From JBAVQS01 sp049694275 (GTDB taxonomy: Bacteria; Chloroflexota; Anaerolineae; UBA4142; SHND01), in assembly GCA_049694275.1 (NCBI GenBank), contig JBAVQS010000013.1, forward strand, positions 1 through 16,213: DNA of 16,213 bases. Reading direction: 5' to 3'. A program made the translations under genes and the position numbers. A model generated the notes under the pieces. That model made no database searches, was not told where the DNA came from, and was given only the letters and a program-made list of their open reading frames with translations. This document shows, piece by piece, positions 13,936-16,213 of the stretch; positions within the stretch are counted from its first letter, which is position 1; the number at the start of each line of letters is the position of its first letter.

Positions 13936-15264
13936 TCAAGGCCGATAGGTCTGGGTTTGGCGGAGGGGGTGGTTGACCAGACGGAGGGCTCGCGCCTCCG
14001 CTTCACGTTTGATCTTGTCCTCGTCGAGGGAGGTCAGTTCGCCCTTTTGGAGGAGGACCCGGCCATCGACGATCACGTAATCGACATCGCCCGCGCGGGC
14101 GGAATGGACGACGTTGGCCGTTAGGTCATGGCGCGGGACAAGGTGAGGCTTGTCCATGTCGATCAGAATGAGGTCCGCATCGGCCCCCTCGCGGATCACG
14201 CCGCTGTTCACAAACCCCATCGCCCGCGCGCCGTTTGCCGTCGCTAGCTTTAGGACCTCGCGCGAAGGGAACAGTGTTGCGTCGTGCCGGTCATGCTTTT
14301 GAATGAGCGCGGCGAGACGGGTCACTTCGAGCATGTCGAGGTCGTTGTTTGACGGTGGGCCGTCGGTGCCGAGCGCGACCTGTACGCCGGCCGCCAGGAG
14401 GTCAGGGACGCGGGTGACGCCCATTGCCAGTTTCATGTGGGTCTTGGCGCACTGGACCACGCTCACCCGCTTGTGCGCGAGGATTTCGACATCGGCGTCG
14501 TCAATCGCAATTGCATGTGCGGCGATGGAGGGATTGTCAAAGATGCCGAGGCCGGCGAGGTAGGCGACGGGCGTCTGGCCGGTTTCCCGGAGCGAGTTTT
14601 CATACTGCTCGCGCGTCTCGGCGACGTGGATGTGACAGCCGACCCCCAGTTTGCGCGCGACCTCCGCCGCGCGTACAAGGGCCGCGCGCGAACTGATGTA
14701 AGGGGAATGGGGCGCCAGAATCGTTTTAATGCGCCCATTGGCCGAACCCTGAAACTCAGCCACGAAATCCCCAGTCAGTTCCAGCGTCGTCGGTCCTATC
14801 TCGGCGGCGGAATCCGAGCCAAAGATGCACCAACCGAGCAAGCCTTTCATCCCCGATTCCTGCACCACCTGCGCGACACGCGTCATCCAAAAATAGTGGT
14901 CGGCAAAAGCGACCGTCCCACTCCGGATCATTTCGCACGCGCCCAGCGCCGCTCCCCAGTAGACATCCTCTTCGGTCAACGCCGATTCCGCCACCCAAAT
15001 TCGCTCGTTGAACCAGCGAACAATATCCAGGTCCTCGGCCCAACCGCGCTGAAGGGTCATCGACACATGCGTATGGGCGTTGAAGAAACCGGGCAGGACA
15101 ACGTGATTCATTCCGTCGATGGTCTGGTCGGCGACAAATCCATCGGGGACGCGCCCCACGCCGGCGATTGTTTTGCCGTCAATCGCGAGTGTCGAGTCGC
15201 GCAAGATCGAGTCCTGTTGATCAAGGGTAAGAATATCGATGTTTTTGATGAGGAGACGCGTCAT
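13936..15264 (-). CDS. mtaD-like: Amidohydrolase, MtaD/SsnA-type deaminase (442 aa)
   Basis: A metal-dependent amidohydrolase of the 5'-methylthioadenosine/S-adenosylhomocysteine deaminase group, with chlorohydrolase-like relatives. Metal ligands are visible in NAHTHV (H64, H66), HIHVAE (H214, with E217) and GTDGPPSNN (D302). H251 (AAHAIAI) is the expected catalytic His; spacing from E217 to D302 fits characterised MtaD enzymes. The DADLILIDMD strand and the N-terminal LLIKNIDILT beta-sandwich piece complete the fold, and the full length is normal. AGGGAGAG precedes ATG 15264. It lies 19 bases after the pyruvate kinase-like gene, so the two probably form an operon. Purine salvage is the likeliest role; the substrate cannot be fixed from sequence. 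Confidence 0.87.
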   Translation of the reverse strand: MTRLLIKNIDILTLDQQDSILRDSTLAIDGKTIAGVGRVPDGFVADQTIDGMNHVVLPGFFNAHTHVSMTLQRGWAEDLDIVRWFNERIWVAESALTEEDVYWGAALGACEMIRSGTVAFADHYFWMTRVAQVVQESGMKGLLGWCIFGSDSAAEIGPTTLELTGDFVAEFQGSANGRIKTILAPHSPYISSRAALVRAAEVARKLGVGCHIHVAETREQYENSLRETGQTPVAYLAGLGIFDNPSIAAHAIAIDDADVEILAHKRVSVVQCAKTHMKLAMGVTRVPDLLAAGVQVALGTDGPPSNNDLDMLEVTRLAALIQKHDRHDATLFPSREVLKLATANGARAMGFVNSGVIREGADADLILIDMDKPHLVPRHDLTANVVHSARAGDVDYVIVDGRVLLQKGELTSLDEDKIKREAEARALRLVNHPLRQTQTYRP

Positions 15265-15283
15265 GAACTCTCCCTCTATTCAT

Positions 15284-16213
15284 TCATCCACGGAACATCG
15301 CGGCGACCCGGCCGCTCTCGACCGGATAGCGACCGACCGCCGCCTCGTCGGAAAGAACAAATCCACGATAGCCGTTGGCGAGCGCATCATAGAGCGAACA
15401 GACTTCGGACCGGGTGGGCGTGGGATGGGCGGTCATGTGCTCGAGGACCTGCCCGGCGAGGAGCACGGGCGCCGGGATGCGCTTGACCTGCGCGGAAAAA
15501 TGGTGCGCCGTTTCCGCCATCGCCCGGACCCCCAGTTCGGCGCCGAGGTCCCCACGACAGAGCCACAGCTCATTGGCGGTTCCTGTCATCTCCGCCGCCT
15601 GGTCTATGGCGGGCTGACGCTCCAGCTTGGCTATCAAATAAGCGTCAGGCCCGAAATGGGCGCGATAGCGCGCTAGTTCCTCTGCGTCCTTGACATACGA
15701 TAGGGCATAGCGCAAAAAATGGAACCCGGCGGTTTGCGCAACAATCGACCGGTCCTGTTCGTTCAATGCTTCCTTACGATACTGCGACGCAGTGAACGTG
15801 ATCCCCTTTCTGGAAGAGAGCTCCCCCGCCTGGATGACCCGAGCCTGGATTGAATCCGCCGTTTGCGACTCGATCATTAACCGGACCCTCGCGTCATTCA
15901 ACACAATCTCGCCATTCGACTCGAACGCCGCGAGGAACAGGTCGGGATGCGGGACGGGCAGGGTGCCCGGAGTGCCGACCGATGTGGCATGGACAAGCTC
16001 CACCCGCTGTCCCTCTGTGAGCGTCATCGAGGGGAAATCGCCCAGCCGCCATTTGCTCCCCTGGAGATCGAGGACGACCGGGATATCGATGTCGCGGCGC
16101 GTGAAAAAAGCCGTCAGCTTTTCCAGCCACTGCTCAAGCTGTGACAGGGACAGGTGAGAGGTATTGAGGCGAAAGGCGGTGACGCCGGCCGCGAGCAACT
16201 CTTGCCACATCTC
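15284..16213 (-). CDS. Short pyruvate kinase-like protein lacking the C-terminal domain (5' end cut by window edge)
   Basis: At least 309 residues, continuing beyond the right edge; the visible ATG at 16210 is probably internal because family N-termini extend about 15 residues further. Recognisable pyruvate kinase elements are RLNTSH, a B domain (GEIVLNDARVRL, LSSRKGITF), YLIAKLERQPAID with the catalytic Lys, RGDLGAELG, PTRSEV and the barrel end FVLSDEAAVGRYP. The sequence stops right after the barrel, so the usual regulatory C-terminal domain (about 120-150 residues) is missing. The K+/phosphate-binding DTKGPEIR motif reads DLQGSKWR, losing the Thr and the Lys, while the Arg is kept. It is either a minimal, perhaps potassium-independent, kinase or a paralogue with another phosphoenolpyruvate/pyruvate-type reaction. 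It is cotranscribed with the deaminase downstream. Confidence 0.82.
   Translation of the reverse strand, partial: EMWQELLAAGVTAFRLNTSHLSLSQLEQWLEKLTAFFTRRDIDIPVVLDLQGSKWRLGDFPSMTLTEGQRVELVHATSVGTPGTLPVPHPDLFLAAFESNGEIVLNDARVRLMIESQTADSIQARVIQAGELSSRKGITFTASQYRKEALNEQDRSIVAQTAGFHFLRYALSYVKDAEELARYRAHFGPDAYLIAKLERQPAIDQAAEMTGTANELWLCRGDLGAELGVRAMAETAHHFSAQVKRIPAPVLLAGQVLEHMTAHPTPTRSEVCSLYDALANGYRGFVLSDEAAVGRYPVESGRVAAMFRG

Noticed and set aside
14437..15486. 349-residue plus-strand frame opposite the deaminase
   Set aside because: It is antisense to a complete amidohydrolase with all metal ligands, and its own sequence is Arg/Gly-rich without a domain.

Overview
The window is GC-rich, densely coded bacterial DNA. 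It holds 13 supported protein genes (one cut by the right edge), one possible mini-cistron, and no tRNA, rRNA, CRISPR array or transposase. The gene mix is a split cytochrome b6/subunit IV with Rieske protein and a giant multiheme cytochrome c, a DUF348-G5 lipoprotein, a glycosidase/O-antigen ligase fusion, a PepF-like M3 peptidase, a DUF4432 epimerase and an MtaD-like deaminase. This would fit an uncultured Chloroflexota-like bacterium, but that placement is inference from gene content, not a phylogeny.

Layout. Positions 1-502 are gene-free but rich in structure: a run of five hairpins (27-178), then a strong 11-bp GAAA-loop hairpin and a long imperfect stem (321-421) just ahead of a small degenerate response-regulator receiver gene (503-841). 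A convincing intrinsic terminator (885-916) separates it from a six-gene plus-strand operon (978-4765): cytochrome b6-like, subunit IV, 13-heme membrane-anchored cytochrome c, Rieske, glutaredoxin-like protein and a small two-helix membrane protein. Together these look like a membrane quinol-oxidising complex in which the usual cytochrome c1/f is replaced by a long heme wire on a coiled-coil stalk.

A 23-bp hairpin (4770-4817) divides this operon from a convergent minus-strand membrane protein of unknown function. A minus-strand surface-glycan cluster follows (10945 down to 5550): a DUF348-G5-propeller lipoprotein, an 890-residue fusion of a clan-A-like glycosidase barrel with an O-antigen ligase/polymerase, and a UDP-glucuronate decarboxylase that has its own sigma70-type promoter. 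The lipoprotein is transcribed divergently from an M3 oligoendopeptidase (11022-12806). Next come a DUF4432 epimerase-like gene whose start codon sits three bases after a terminator, and a minus-strand pair: an MtaD/SsnA-type deaminase and a short pyruvate kinase without the C-terminal domain.

The observations most worth following are the 13-heme bc-type operon with its leader architecture, the glycosidase-ligase fusion, the hairpin array at the left edge, and the short pyruvate kinase with an altered DTKG region.
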